From Candidatus Saccharimonadota bacterium (GTDB taxonomy: Bacteria; Patescibacteriota; Saccharimonadia; Saccharimonadales; Saccharimonadaceae): a DNA stretch of 50,923 bases. Numbering within the stretch: the first letter of the stretch is position 1; each line of letters begins with the position of its first letter. Below, one piece after another: positions 37,856-46,698 of this stretch. The notes below the pieces were generated by a model. That model had not been told where the DNA came from. It ran no database searches and was given only the letters and a program-made list of their open reading frames with translations. Location of the stretch: the NCBI GenBank assembly GCA_010014525.1, contig RZZT01000002.1, positions 1-50,923 of the forward strand, in the 5' to 3' direction. Both the position numbers and the translations under genes were made by a program.

Positions 37856-40186
37856 TTATTTTTTTGTCGTAGGCTTTTTTGTAGCAGGTTTCTTTGTTGC
37901 GGCCCTTTTCTTGGTAGCTGGTTTCTTTTTGGCCGTTTTTTTGGCGACAACTTTAGTGCTACCTTTGCGGGCTGGTTTATTCGCTAGCATCTCTTCGGCT
38001 TGCTCTTTTGTGATAGACTTGGGATCGGTCTCCTTGGGGATTTTTACGTTGTTCCATCGGCCAGGGCCTTTTACATACGGACCGTAGACGCCATTGATAA
38101 TCTGAATTTCGCCCCAGTTGGCGATATACGAATCGCGTTTCTTTTCGTATAGGGGGATCGCTTCTTCAAGCGAAATTATGTACGGATCAACGTCTTTACC
38201 GAGCGAAACGTTATAATTGCCGCATTTCAAATATGGCCCGAATGGCCCAGCGGCTGCAACAATTTCCGTGCCGTCATCAGCCTTACCAAGATTGCGTGGC
38301 AGCTCTGGCAGGGTCAATTGTCTCAATGCTTGATCGAGGGTCACGGTTTTAACGGATTTTCGTTTTGGCAGAGGCGCAAATCGGGGTTTTTCGCCAGTTT
38401 CTTTTTCGTTTTCGCCAACCTGAATGAATCCACCGTTTTTGCCGACCTTAGCATAAATTGTCTTGCCAGTTTCTGGCTCATGGCCCAATATTCGGGCGTT
38501 ATTATAGCGCTCTACGCCTTCGCTCGCCATTACATCAGAATTGAAAGGCCCATAGAAATCACGCAGCATTTTGATTTTATCTAGTTTAGCCTCAGCCACT
38601 AAATCGAGGTCTTTTTCGATGTGAGCGGTAAATTTATAATCAACGATATTCTTGAAATTATCCACCAAGAACCCAGCAATCAATTCGCCAATTGGCGTCG
38701 GTACTAGCTTACCTTTGTTGGCGCCATATTTTTCTTTTACTGTGCTGCGGCTAATGGCGTTGTTTTCAACCTTGAGCTCAACTACATTACGCTCTTCACC
38801 TTCGGAGTTGCCTTTAATTACGTAGCCGCGATTTTGAATCGCCGACATAATACTGGCATAAGTTGAAGGCCGGCCGATGCCAAGCTTCTCAAGCTGTTTG
38901 ACCAAAGAGCCCTCGGTGTAGCGAGCGAGCGGTTTGCTAAAAGTTTGGCGAGCGATGATAGATTTAGCCGCTAATTCCTGCCCCGCTTTGAGTACTGGCA
39001 ACTCGCTTTCTTTGGTGCGGCCAACCACTTTTAGAAAGCCGTCAAATATAATTACTTCGCCTTTGCCTTCGAACAAAAATTCTGTCGGCGTAGCAATTTT
39101 GACGGTGGTTTTTTCGAGCTTAGCATCGCTCATTTGGGTGGCAAGTGTGCGGTTTCTGATCAGGTTGTATAAACGCCTTTCATAATCATTTTTTCCGGCA
39201 ACCTCGCGCGTGATGCTGGTTGGGCGAATCGCCTCATGGGCTTCTTGCGCGCCAGCCGATTTTTTGCCAAAACCGCCGCGAACTTTTAAGTACTGTTTGC
39301 CGAATTCGCGCTCAATAAAGCCGGCAATCGAGCCGATTGCATCTTTACTTAAATTCAAGCTGTCGGTTCGGTGGTAAGTAATATGCCCAGCCTGATACAG
39401 ACCTTGGGCCGCGTTCATTGTTGTGCGAGTCGTATAGCCTAGTTTACTGTTGGCCTCAATTTGTAAGGCGGCGGTCGTGAGTGGTACGCCGGGGCTACGC
39501 TTGCCAGGCGAAGTTGTAATATCCGAAACGGTAAATTTCGCACCAATCATAGTTTCTAAAAATTCAGTGGTTGATTTTTCGTCTTCGAATTCAGTGTTTA
39601 AAACTGCTTGAAAGCCAAAATCGCCAGTAATTTTAAATTTGAAATTGCTGGCGAACTTTTCGATCTTCTGCTCGCGTTCAACAATCAGCCGTAACGCTGG
39701 CGATTGCACGCGCCCGGCTGAAATTGCGCCCGGAACTTTTTTGCGTACCACGCCCGAAAGGTCGTATCCGACCAGCATATCAAGTGTTTGGCGAGCTTGC
39801 TGGCTCGAAACCATATCCATGTCCACGGTCCGCGGATTCTGGATCGAACGCTCCAAAGCAGTTTTAGTGATTTCGTGAAAAGTAATACGATTTGTGTCTT
39901 GCGGCAATTTTAAGACCTCTAAAAGATGCCACGAAATCGCTTCGCCTTCGCGGTCTTCGTCGGTTGCGAGCCAAACTTGCCCAGCCGTTTTGGCAGCTTT
40001 TTTAAGTTTGGAAATAATTTCTTTATGCCCAGCGTCGATTTCGTAAGTTACGCTAAAATTTGATTTATCTACCTTAGTGTCTTTTCTAATATGACCCACC
40101 GAAGCCATCACGGTGAAATCTTCACCGAGGTATTTTTCGATAGTTTTGGCCTTGGCTGGGCTCTCTACGATTACTAAATTTTTCAT
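37856..40186 (-). CDS. topA: DNA topoisomerase I with Lys-rich C-terminal tail
   Basis: LVIVESPAKAKTIEKYLG, TDEDREGEAISWH, SAGRVQSPALRLIVERE, ITYHRTDS. Confidence 0.97.
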   Translation of the reverse strand: MKNLVIVESPAKAKTIEKYLGEDFTVMASVGHIRKDTKVDKSNFSVTYEIDAGHKEIISKLKKAAKTAGQVWLATDEDREGEAISWHLLEVLKLPQDTNRITFHEITKTALERSIQNPRTVDMDMVSSQQARQTLDMLVGYDLSGVVRKKVPGAISAGRVQSPALRLIVEREQKIEKFASNFKFKITGDFGFQAVLNTEFEDEKSTTEFLETMIGAKFTVSDITTSPGKRSPGVPLTTAALQIEANSKLGYTTRTTMNAAQGLYQAGHITYHRTDSLNLSKDAIGSIAGFIEREFGKQYLKVRGGFGKKSAGAQEAHEAIRPTSITREVAGKNDYERRLYNLIRNRTLATQMSDAKLEKTTVKIATPTEFLFEGKGEVIIFDGFLKVVGRTKESELPVLKAGQELAAKSIIARQTFSKPLARYTEGSLVKQLEKLGIGRPSTYASIMSAIQNRGYVIKGNSEGEERNVVELKVENNAISRSTVKEKYGANKGKLVPTPIGELIAGFLVDNFKNIVDYKFTAHIEKDLDLVAEAKLDKIKMLRDFYGPFNSDVMASEGVERYNNARILGHEPETGKTIYAKVGKNGGFIQVGENEKETGEKPRFAPLPKRKSVKTVTLDQALRQLTLPELPRNLGKADDGTEIVAAAGPFGPYLKCGNYNVSLGKDVDPYIISLEEAIPLYEKKRDSYIANWGEIQIINGVYGPYVKGPGRWNNVKIPKETDPKSITKEQAEEMLANKPARKGSTKVVAKKTAKKKPATKKRAATKKPATKKPTTKK

Positions 40187-40220
40187 AAGCTCATTTAATT
40201 CTAACACGGTGGTTTTTAAA

Positions 40221-40249
40221 TTGCAATTTTAGCGCGATATTGATACAAT
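40221..40249 (+). promoter_or_regulatory. Promoter TTGCAA-N17-TACAAT
   Basis: -35 at 40221-40226, -10 at 40244-40249, ATG 7 nt downstream. Confidence 0.65.
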
Positions 40250-40256
40250 ATGTCTT

Positions 40257-41579
40257 ATGAGAATCGTAATTGCATCCGACTTATTTTGGCCGACACTAAA
40301 CGGCATATCTGTTTTTAGTAAAAATTTAGCCGAAGGAATGAGCAAGCGCGGCCACGAAGTTGTTGTTTTTGCGCCCAGTCAAACTGGGAATTTCTACATT
40401 GAAGAAGTAGAAGGTTATAAAATCGTGCGTTTGAGCTCACTTAACTTCCCGTTTTATCATAATCAGACTTCGCCATTACCTCCGCCCAAAACGATTGTCG
40501 GCAGCATCAAAATGCCGCAAATATATATAAATAATGGCTATCGGCTGAGCCTAACGCCATATAAAGAAATTCGTGGCTATTTCAATCGCACACAGTTTCG
40601 CCCAGATGTTATACATATTCAGCTGCAGTTAACGATTGGCCAAGCAATGATGTCATACGCCTCACGACACAATATTCCGGTGGTCTCGACTAATCATTCT
40701 AGCCCCGAGAATCTATTTGATAACCTCAAACTTCTGGCACCGTTTTCACCAGTTATTAACCGCGTAGTTTTAGATTACACTAAGCGCTTCAACGTGCGCG
40801 CAGATTACACCACTATGCCGACCCAGCTGGCAATCAACCGGTACTACAAACATCCCGAAAGGGCCAAAATGCCAGTTGAAGCCGTCAGTAATGGCATCGA
40901 CTTAGCTAAATTTACACCCGAGCAACCGCCTAAGGAGTTTTATGACAGGTTTAAACTTTCAGATAAAAAGAAATATATTTGTCATATTGGTCGGGTTGAC
41001 GCCGAAAAACACATTAGCTCTCTGGTCGAAGCGTTCGCGCTGATTGCTGACAAAAATCCCGACACGGGCATGATAATTGTGGGTGACGGTACTGATATGA
41101 CGCATTTGCAAAATATAGCCTATCAGCTCAAAATCGCCGACCGTGTGCGTTTTATGGGCACTCAGTTAGGCGAAGATCTAGTGAATTTTCACCGCTTAGC
41201 GACGGTTTTTTGTAGTCCTAGCCCAACTGAAACGCAAGGGATTGTCTTTTTAGAGGCTGCGGCCTGTGGAAAGCCAGTTGTCGGGGTCGATGTTGGCGCG
41301 GTCAAAGAGATTTGCCAAGATGGAGTCAACGGCTTCTTGTGCGAAGCTGATAATTATGAACAAATTGCTGAGAGCCTAGATAAAATTTTGAATAGTAAAA
41401 AATTACGCGACGAGTTTTCTGGGGCTAGCCTTAAAATTATTAAACACCACGATTTAAATTTTACGCTTAATAAATTTGAGGAAATCTATCAGTTCGTATT
41501 AGATAAGAAGCAAGAAGAATCAGATAGTAAAATCTTTAATAGGTTTGCTGCTAAGTTTAAGTCCAAAAAATGGTTTTAA
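40257..41579 (+). CDS. GT4-family glycosyltransferase
   Basis: SDLFWPTLNGISVFSKNLAEG, VSNGIDLAKF, SPTETQGIVFLEAAACGKPVVG. Confidence 0.93.
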   Translation: MRIVIASDLFWPTLNGISVFSKNLAEGMSKRGHEVVVFAPSQTGNFYIEEVEGYKIVRLSSLNFPFYHNQTSPLPPPKTIVGSIKMPQIYINNGYRLSLTPYKEIRGYFNRTQFRPDVIHIQLQLTIGQAMMSYASRHNIPVVSTNHSSPENLFDNLKLLAPFSPVINRVVLDYTKRFNVRADYTTMPTQLAINRYYKHPERAKMPVEAVSNGIDLAKFTPEQPPKEFYDRFKLSDKKKYICHIGRVDAEKHISSLVEAFALIADKNPDTGMIIVGDGTDMTHLQNIAYQLKIADRVRFMGTQLGEDLVNFHRLATVFCSPSPTETQGIVFLEAAACGKPVVGVDVGAVKEICQDGVNGFLCEADNYEQIAESLDKILNSKKLRDEFSGASLKIIKHHDLNFTLNKFEEIYQFVLDKKQEESDSKIFNRFAAKFKSKKWF

Positions 41580-43267
41580 ACGCCGAAATAACCGAAAAAT
41601 CGTTCGGTAGTAAAGTTTTGATGTCGAATATCCGGCTAAATGTTGATGATGGCGAAAAAATCGGCGTGATTGGCCGCAACGGAATTGGTAAAAGCACTCT
41701 GTTTGGGCTTTTGACGGGCGCGGATAAAGATTTCTCGGGCGAAATTATTTATCGCCGTGGTGCGGTACTCGCCAGCACGCAGCAGGAATATTCTGATGTC
41801 GGCGAACAAAATGTACTGGAATTTATCTTGAACGATTTGCCCGAATACTCACAGCTACACCATTTAATTACGGAGTTGCCTTTGACGATGGGCGATGACC
41901 TCGCACAAATTGAGAAATATTCCGACGCGCTAGAGCGTTTTCAGCAAAAGAATTTCCACTTTATCGAAGAAAAAATTATAGGTGAACTAGCGAATTTCAG
42001 TTTGGCTGGGTTTGAATCTAAAAAAATGAATCAGCTTTCAGGCGGTCAGAAACGCTTGGCCGATACAATTAAGATTATCTATTCACAGGCTGATTTAGCG
42101 CTGGTTGACGAGCCAACCAACTTTATGGATTATGCTGCCAAAGATCGATTCCTAGACTGGATGAAATCCACCAAGGGCGCAGTGCTGGTGATTACGCACG
42201 ACCGTGACGTTTTAAAACAAGTTGACAAAATTATTGAGTTACGTGATGGCGAGACAGTCGCTTTTAGCGGCAATTATGACGCGTATTTGAAACAAAATGC
42301 ATTTTCGACGACCAATAAAATGTCTGATTACGAATCGATTCAGCGCCGAATCGTTAATCTGCGCCAAAAAACCCGCGAATATCAGCGAATGAAGGAGCGC
42401 GCGCGTGACCCAGGCACGATTCAGCGATTCAAACGGCTCGAAAATAACGCACGAGCTGAATTGTCTCAGCTTGAAGGAGTCAAAAAACCGACTTTTTGGA
42501 TTGATAAAGAACACGTTGAAAATCTTGATTATAAGGCTGCCAAATCTTATGAAAAGTTTAAAGCTCGCAATGTCAAAATCTCGGTCGATAATTCAACCGA
42601 AAAATCGCGGCGAAGTTTGGTCAGAAGCGAGAAATTGGCGCTTGGCTATGGCGAGCTAGTAGACACTATTGAAGGTAAAAACGGCGCTAAGATGCTATTC
42701 GAAAATCTGAATTTTGATCTAAAAGTTGGTGGAATTATTGAACTACACGGTCGAAACGGCGCCGGCAAAAGTTCGCTTATCAAGGCAATTTTACATCCAG
42801 ATTCCCCCGCCTCGCCTTCTATCTACAATGGCGAAATCCAGATTGACCCAAATGTTGTAATTGGCGAATATACGCAAGAAATTACGCCGGAGTTTTTTAA
42901 GACCTCGCTGAAAGCAGCGGTTGAAAAGGTTTATTTAGACCAAAATCTGGAGATTTCCGAAACTAAGTTGCGTCAGATTCTACACCAATATTTGTTTAAT
43001 GAGGGTGACTTTGATTTACCGATTGCTCGGCTTTCTGGCGGTCAAAAAGCGCGGTTTCAGCTAATTAAGATGCTGTCTAGCGATCCTAACCTGTTGATCT
43101 TAGACGAGCCAACCTCGCACTTAGATCTACCAAGTATCGAAGAACTTGAAAGCGCACTCAAAAAGTACAGCGGTGCCGTATTCTTTGTGAGCCACGATGA
43201 GTATTTTCGCCAAGCGATGAAAAAAACCGACAAGGACTATCGAGTAGTTGAAATTGGTGAACGCTAA
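41570..43267 (+). CDS. ABC-F family ATPase
   Basis: Two ABC domains (GRNGIGKSTLF, GRNGAGKSSLI), two LSGGQK signatures, no TM segments. Confidence 0.93.
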   Translation: MVLNAEITEKSFGSKVLMSNIRLNVDDGEKIGVIGRNGIGKSTLFGLLTGADKDFSGEIIYRRGAVLASTQQEYSDVGEQNVLEFILNDLPEYSQLHHLITELPLTMGDDLAQIEKYSDALERFQQKNFHFIEEKIIGELANFSLAGFESKKMNQLSGGQKRLADTIKIIYSQADLALVDEPTNFMDYAAKDRFLDWMKSTKGAVLVITHDRDVLKQVDKIIELRDGETVAFSGNYDAYLKQNAFSTTNKMSDYESIQRRIVNLRQKTREYQRMKERARDPGTIQRFKRLENNARAELSQLEGVKKPTFWIDKEHVENLDYKAAKSYEKFKARNVKISVDNSTEKSRRSLVRSEKLALGYGELVDTIEGKNGAKMLFENLNFDLKVGGIIELHGRNGAGKSSLIKAILHPDSPASPSIYNGEIQIDPNVVIGEYTQEITPEFFKTSLKAAVEKVYLDQNLEISETKLRQILHQYLFNEGDFDLPIARLSGGQKARFQLIKMLSSDPNLLILDEPTSHLDLPSIEELESALKKYSGAVFFVSHDEYFRQAMKKTDKDYRVVEIGER

Positions 43268-43273
43268 ACTGAA

Positions 43274-43302
43274 AAATATCCACCCTTTTAAGGTGGATAT
43301 TT
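43274..43302. terminator. Bidirectional terminator between ABC-F and glutaredoxin genes
   Basis: AAATATCCACC-cttttaa-GGTGGATATTT 11-bp perfect stem. Confidence 0.8.
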
Positions 43303-43305
43303 AGA

Positions 43306-43554
43306 TTAGAATCGTTCAATTTCGAGAAATTGAGTCAACTTTGGCCGGTCAAAACCGACTATGATTTCATCTCCAATCACCGTTACTGGTACGCCACGGA
43401 ATTCACCCCCCATTTTTTCTTTGAGTTCGGCCATTGCCGTGTCGTCTTGCTCGATGTCTTTCATTTCGAATTCGACTTTGTTGTGTTTTAGCCAATCGGC
43501 TTCTGCGTGGCAAAAGCTACACCAGCTTGTTGAGTACAAAATAACTTTATTCAT
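43306..43554 (-). CDS. Glutaredoxin-like protein
   Basis: YSTSWCSFCHAEADWL, GVPVTVIGDEIIVGF. Confidence 0.9.
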   Translation of the reverse strand: MNKVILYSTSWCSFCHAEADWLKHNKVEFEMKDIEQDDTAMAELKEKMGGEFRGVPVTVIGDEIIVGFDRPKLTQFLEIERF

Positions 43555-43648
43555 ATAACTATTTTATCATATTCTGCTGAAGATTGGCTTAAATTTGCTA
43601 CATTAATTCAACTTTAGAGCAGCAAAGTTGTTATACTAACTGCTAGGT

Positions 43649-43846
43649 TTAAGAATACTTGCGTGTCAAGTACCAGCCGCCGTCAATATCTTGATATACA
43701 AACAATTCCAAATTCAAATCAAGTGCCATCTGATAATCGGCCACTTTTTGCGCTTCAGCATGGCTACCATAGCGCCTTTTGCTGGTAGGTTTTTTAAACT
43801 CATAAGGTGTTAATTTAGCTTTTCGTTTATGATTTTTGCGAGGCAT
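43649..43846 (-). CDS. Small basic hypothetical protein
   Basis: 65-aa ORF immediately downstream of dus. Confidence 0.65.
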   Translation of the reverse strand: MPRKNHKRKAKLTPYEFKKPTSKRRYGSHAEAQKVADYQMALDLNLELFVYQDIDGGWYLTRKYS

Positions 43847-43849
43847 GAT

Positions 43850-44926
43850 TTAAGTCTTACTTTTTAATGCTTTGTTTTTGTGATATTCTTCTGACACCCG
43901 CGCATAATTTTCTATCATATCTTCATAATTTTCACCAAATTCGGCTAAAACTTGCCTAACTTCATCAGTATTTTTAGTGAGCATTAGTTGTGCCCGCAAA
44001 TCGCTCGCCCCTTTGAAATTGCGAACATAAATCTTAAAGAATCGTTTCAACGGCTCAAATTTACGCGGATTACTCTCCGTATTGTGTTTATCAAATAGAT
44101 CTAGATGCTGATTTAACAAATTCATATAATCTTGGCGCGAATGCCCACCCTCAGACTTTTCAAAACAAAACGGATCCTCAAAAATGCCTCGGCCAATCAT
44201 AATACCATCGATTCCGGGGTGCGCGCGCCAAAGTTCCATTCCCTGTTGGCAATTTTTAACATCGCCGTTAATTTGCAATAGTGTTTTTGGCGCAATCTCA
44301 TCACGTAATGCTAGAATTTCATCAATCAACTCAAAATGGGCCGGAACTTTGCTCATTTCTTTTTTAGTGCGCAGATGAACCGTTAAAACCTCAATTTTTT
44401 GCTCCAGAAGGAGCTTCAGCCAGTCGCGGAACTCCTCTACTCGTAAATATCCAAGCCGAGTTTTTACCGAAATCGGCAACCCAGATTCTTTCGCTGCTGC
44501 AATAATTTCTCTGGCCAAATCTGGAGTTTGAATTATTCCACTACCGCCGCCACTTTTAACTACGGCTTTGTCTGGACAACCAAAATTTAGGTCAATCGCC
44601 TTGAATCCCAACTCAGGTAATTTATGAGCCATAAACTTAATATCGGCTGGCCTCGAACCCCAAATCTGCGCTACTAATTTATTTTTCTCATCGGGCGTAA
44701 AAGTTAATCTTCCGCGCGTGCTGTGAATTCCTTTTGGACTAGCAAAACTACTTGCATTAGTGAATTCGGTGTAAAAAACCTCTGGCTCGGCGGCGATAGA
44801 AACTACATGTCGAAATGCTACATCCGTCACGGCCTCCATCGGCGCCAAGCTAAAAAACGGCAGCTGCTCGCCCGCTCCATTCTGCCCAGCTTGGGCTACG
44901 ACATTTTGCCAAAATTCACTCCTCAT
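43850..44926 (-). CDS. dus: tRNA-dihydrouridine synthase
   Basis: LAPMEAVTDVAFRH, DLNFGCPDKAVVKSGGGSG, INGDVKN, GRGIFEDPF. Confidence 0.94.
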   Translation of the reverse strand: MRSEFWQNVVAQAGQNGAGEQLPFFSLAPMEAVTDVAFRHVVSIAAEPEVFYTEFTNASSFASPKGIHSTRGRLTFTPDEKNKLVAQIWGSRPADIKFMAHKLPELGFKAIDLNFGCPDKAVVKSGGGSGIIQTPDLAREIIAAAKESGLPISVKTRLGYLRVEEFRDWLKLLLEQKIEVLTVHLRTKKEMSKVPAHFELIDEILALRDEIAPKTLLQINGDVKNCQQGMELWRAHPGIDGIMIGRGIFEDPFCFEKSEGGHSRQDYMNLLNQHLDLFDKHNTESNPRKFEPLKRFFKIYVRNFKGASDLRAQLMLTKNTDEVRQVLAEFGENYEDMIENYARVSEEYHKNKALKSKT

Positions 44927-45047
44927 CTTTATATTATAGCATAATTTCTCCGAGCAAAAATAAAACCCACCCCATATAGAACGAGCTAAATATTATAAAC
45001 TCTTTTAGGTCGGATTACGCAGACTACTCAAATAGCCAATTTCTCTA

Positions 45048-45076
45048 TTGAAAAATACTAAAAAATATGCTATAAT
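45048..45076 (+). promoter_or_regulatory. Promoter TTGAAA-N17-TATAAT of DEAD-box helicase
   Basis: -35 at 45048-45053, -10 at 45071-45076; roughly 70-nt leader. Confidence 0.75.
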
Positions 45077-45152
45077 AAGAAGACAATCAATTAAAACAAA
45101 TATTCAGACTGAATGCTAATTCCCTTGTATTTATGACGAATAGAAGGAAATT

Positions 45153-46613
45153 ATGCAGAAAAAACAGCAATTTAAAGGCGGTTCAAACCAGAACCGTGGG
45201 CCCAGAAACGGCAACCGTTCGGGCGTATATAACCGCGGCAATTCGCGAAATAAAACTGGCAATCGCCGGAAAGCGTATATCGACCCAAGCAAATTTATCA
45301 ATAAAAATGTAGTGCAGTTAGAGGAAAAACCACAGTTTGATGAATCCGTTAAATTCGCCGAATTCGGCTTCAACGAAGCTATTCAGGCAAATCTTGACCG
45401 AGCTGGCTTCACTCACCCGAGCGAAATTCAGAAAAAAGCGATTCCGGTAGCGATGACTGGTCGCGACGTGATTGGCCTCGCCAACACCGGTACTGGTAAA
45501 ACTATCGCCTTTTTGATGCCGATTTTGCACCAAATGATGGAGCAAAAAACCAATAACCCAGCCGTTTTAGACTTGACGTCTGAAAGCGGCAAGAGCCACG
45601 CGCCACGCGCCAAAAAATCTAGCGCTTTAATCTTGGCGCCGACTCGTGAGCTAGCGCAGCAGATTCACGAAGAATTCAAGAAATTTGGCCAAAAAACCGG
45701 TTTGTATTCTGCCCTTTTGGTAGGTGGTGTAAATATCCAAGGTCAGTTTAGAGACCTTCGCCGTAATCCGCAAATCATAATTGGTACTCCTGGCCGCGTA
45801 AAAGACCACTTGAACCGCGGTAGCGTGAACTTGAATACTGTTAAGTTCTTTGTTCTAGACGAGGCTGACCGTATGCTTGACATGGGCTTTGTGAACGATA
45901 TTCGCCAGATTGCATCTGACCTTCCTAAGGAACGCCAGACATTCTGCTTTAGCGCGACTTTTAGCGCCGAAGTGCAAAAAATTGCCGAAGAGCTGATGAA
46001 CGATGCCGAGATGGTTTCGACAAGTGTTAATCAAACTGCTGACCATATTTATCAAGATGTAGTTGAGTTCAGTGGTAGTGCGGATCGTAAGAACCAATTA
46101 ATTTCGTTGCTCAATAAAGATGAATTTGAAAAAGTTATTATCTTTGGTGAAACTAAATTTGGTGTGCAACGCTTGAGCGATGAGCTCGAAAAGAGTGGAA
46201 TCTCTTCACGTGCAATTCACGGTGATAAGAACCAGGGCCAGCGCAACCGAGTAATCCGCCAGTTCAAAAACGATGAAGTCGATGTTCTGGTTGCTACAGA
46301 TGTGGCGGCGCGCGGACTCGACATTCCAAATGTTAGCCACGTGATTAATTATGACATTCCGCAGGCGTATGATGACTATATTCACCGCATCGGCCGAACT
46401 GGTCGTGCTGGTAAATCGGGCACGGCTTACACTTTTGTGCCAGAAACGAAGCCTCAACAATCTGCTAAGAGGCCAAGCGACGTCAGAGTCGGTAATAATC
46501 CACGCCGACCTTTTAAGAAATCTGTGCCACGCATGCAGGGCGAAAATTCCGGCAAGAACTACCGAGCCAATTATAACGGCAAGCGTAGCAAGCGCGAAAC
46601 TAGCGAAGGATAA
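45153..46613 (+). CDS. DEAD-box RNA helicase
   Basis: ANTGTGKTIAF, DEADRML, SAT, HRIGRTGRAGK; AGAAGGA SD. Confidence 0.95.
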   Translation: MQKKQQFKGGSNQNRGPRNGNRSGVYNRGNSRNKTGNRRKAYIDPSKFINKNVVQLEEKPQFDESVKFAEFGFNEAIQANLDRAGFTHPSEIQKKAIPVAMTGRDVIGLANTGTGKTIAFLMPILHQMMEQKTNNPAVLDLTSESGKSHAPRAKKSSALILAPTRELAQQIHEEFKKFGQKTGLYSALLVGGVNIQGQFRDLRRNPQIIIGTPGRVKDHLNRGSVNLNTVKFFVLDEADRMLDMGFVNDIRQIASDLPKERQTFCFSATFSAEVQKIAEELMNDAEMVSTSVNQTADHIYQDVVEFSGSADRKNQLISLLNKDEFEKVIIFGETKFGVQRLSDELEKSGISSRAIHGDKNQGQRNRVIRQFKNDEVDVLVATDVAARGLDIPNVSHVINYDIPQAYDDYIHRIGRTGRAGKSGTAYTFVPETKPQQSAKRPSDVRVGNNPRRPFKKSVPRMQGENSGKNYRANYNGKRSKRETSEG

Positions 46614-46655
46614 ACAATATAAAAGCTACTGTAAAAAGTAGCTTTTATATTGTTT
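46612..46655. terminator. Bidirectional terminator
   Basis: AAACAATATAAAAGCTACT-gtaaaa-AGTAGCTTTTATATTGTTT 19-bp perfect stem between convergent genes. Confidence 0.88.
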
Positions 46656-46698
46656 GAGGGGCTCAGCTAACACTGGCGCGAACCCAGTAAGTCTAGCT

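Noticed and set aside
43610-43631. CAACTTT...AAAGTTG hairpin near the glutaredoxin gene
   Set aside because: Short AT-rich stem with no T-tract on either strand; insufficient to call a terminator
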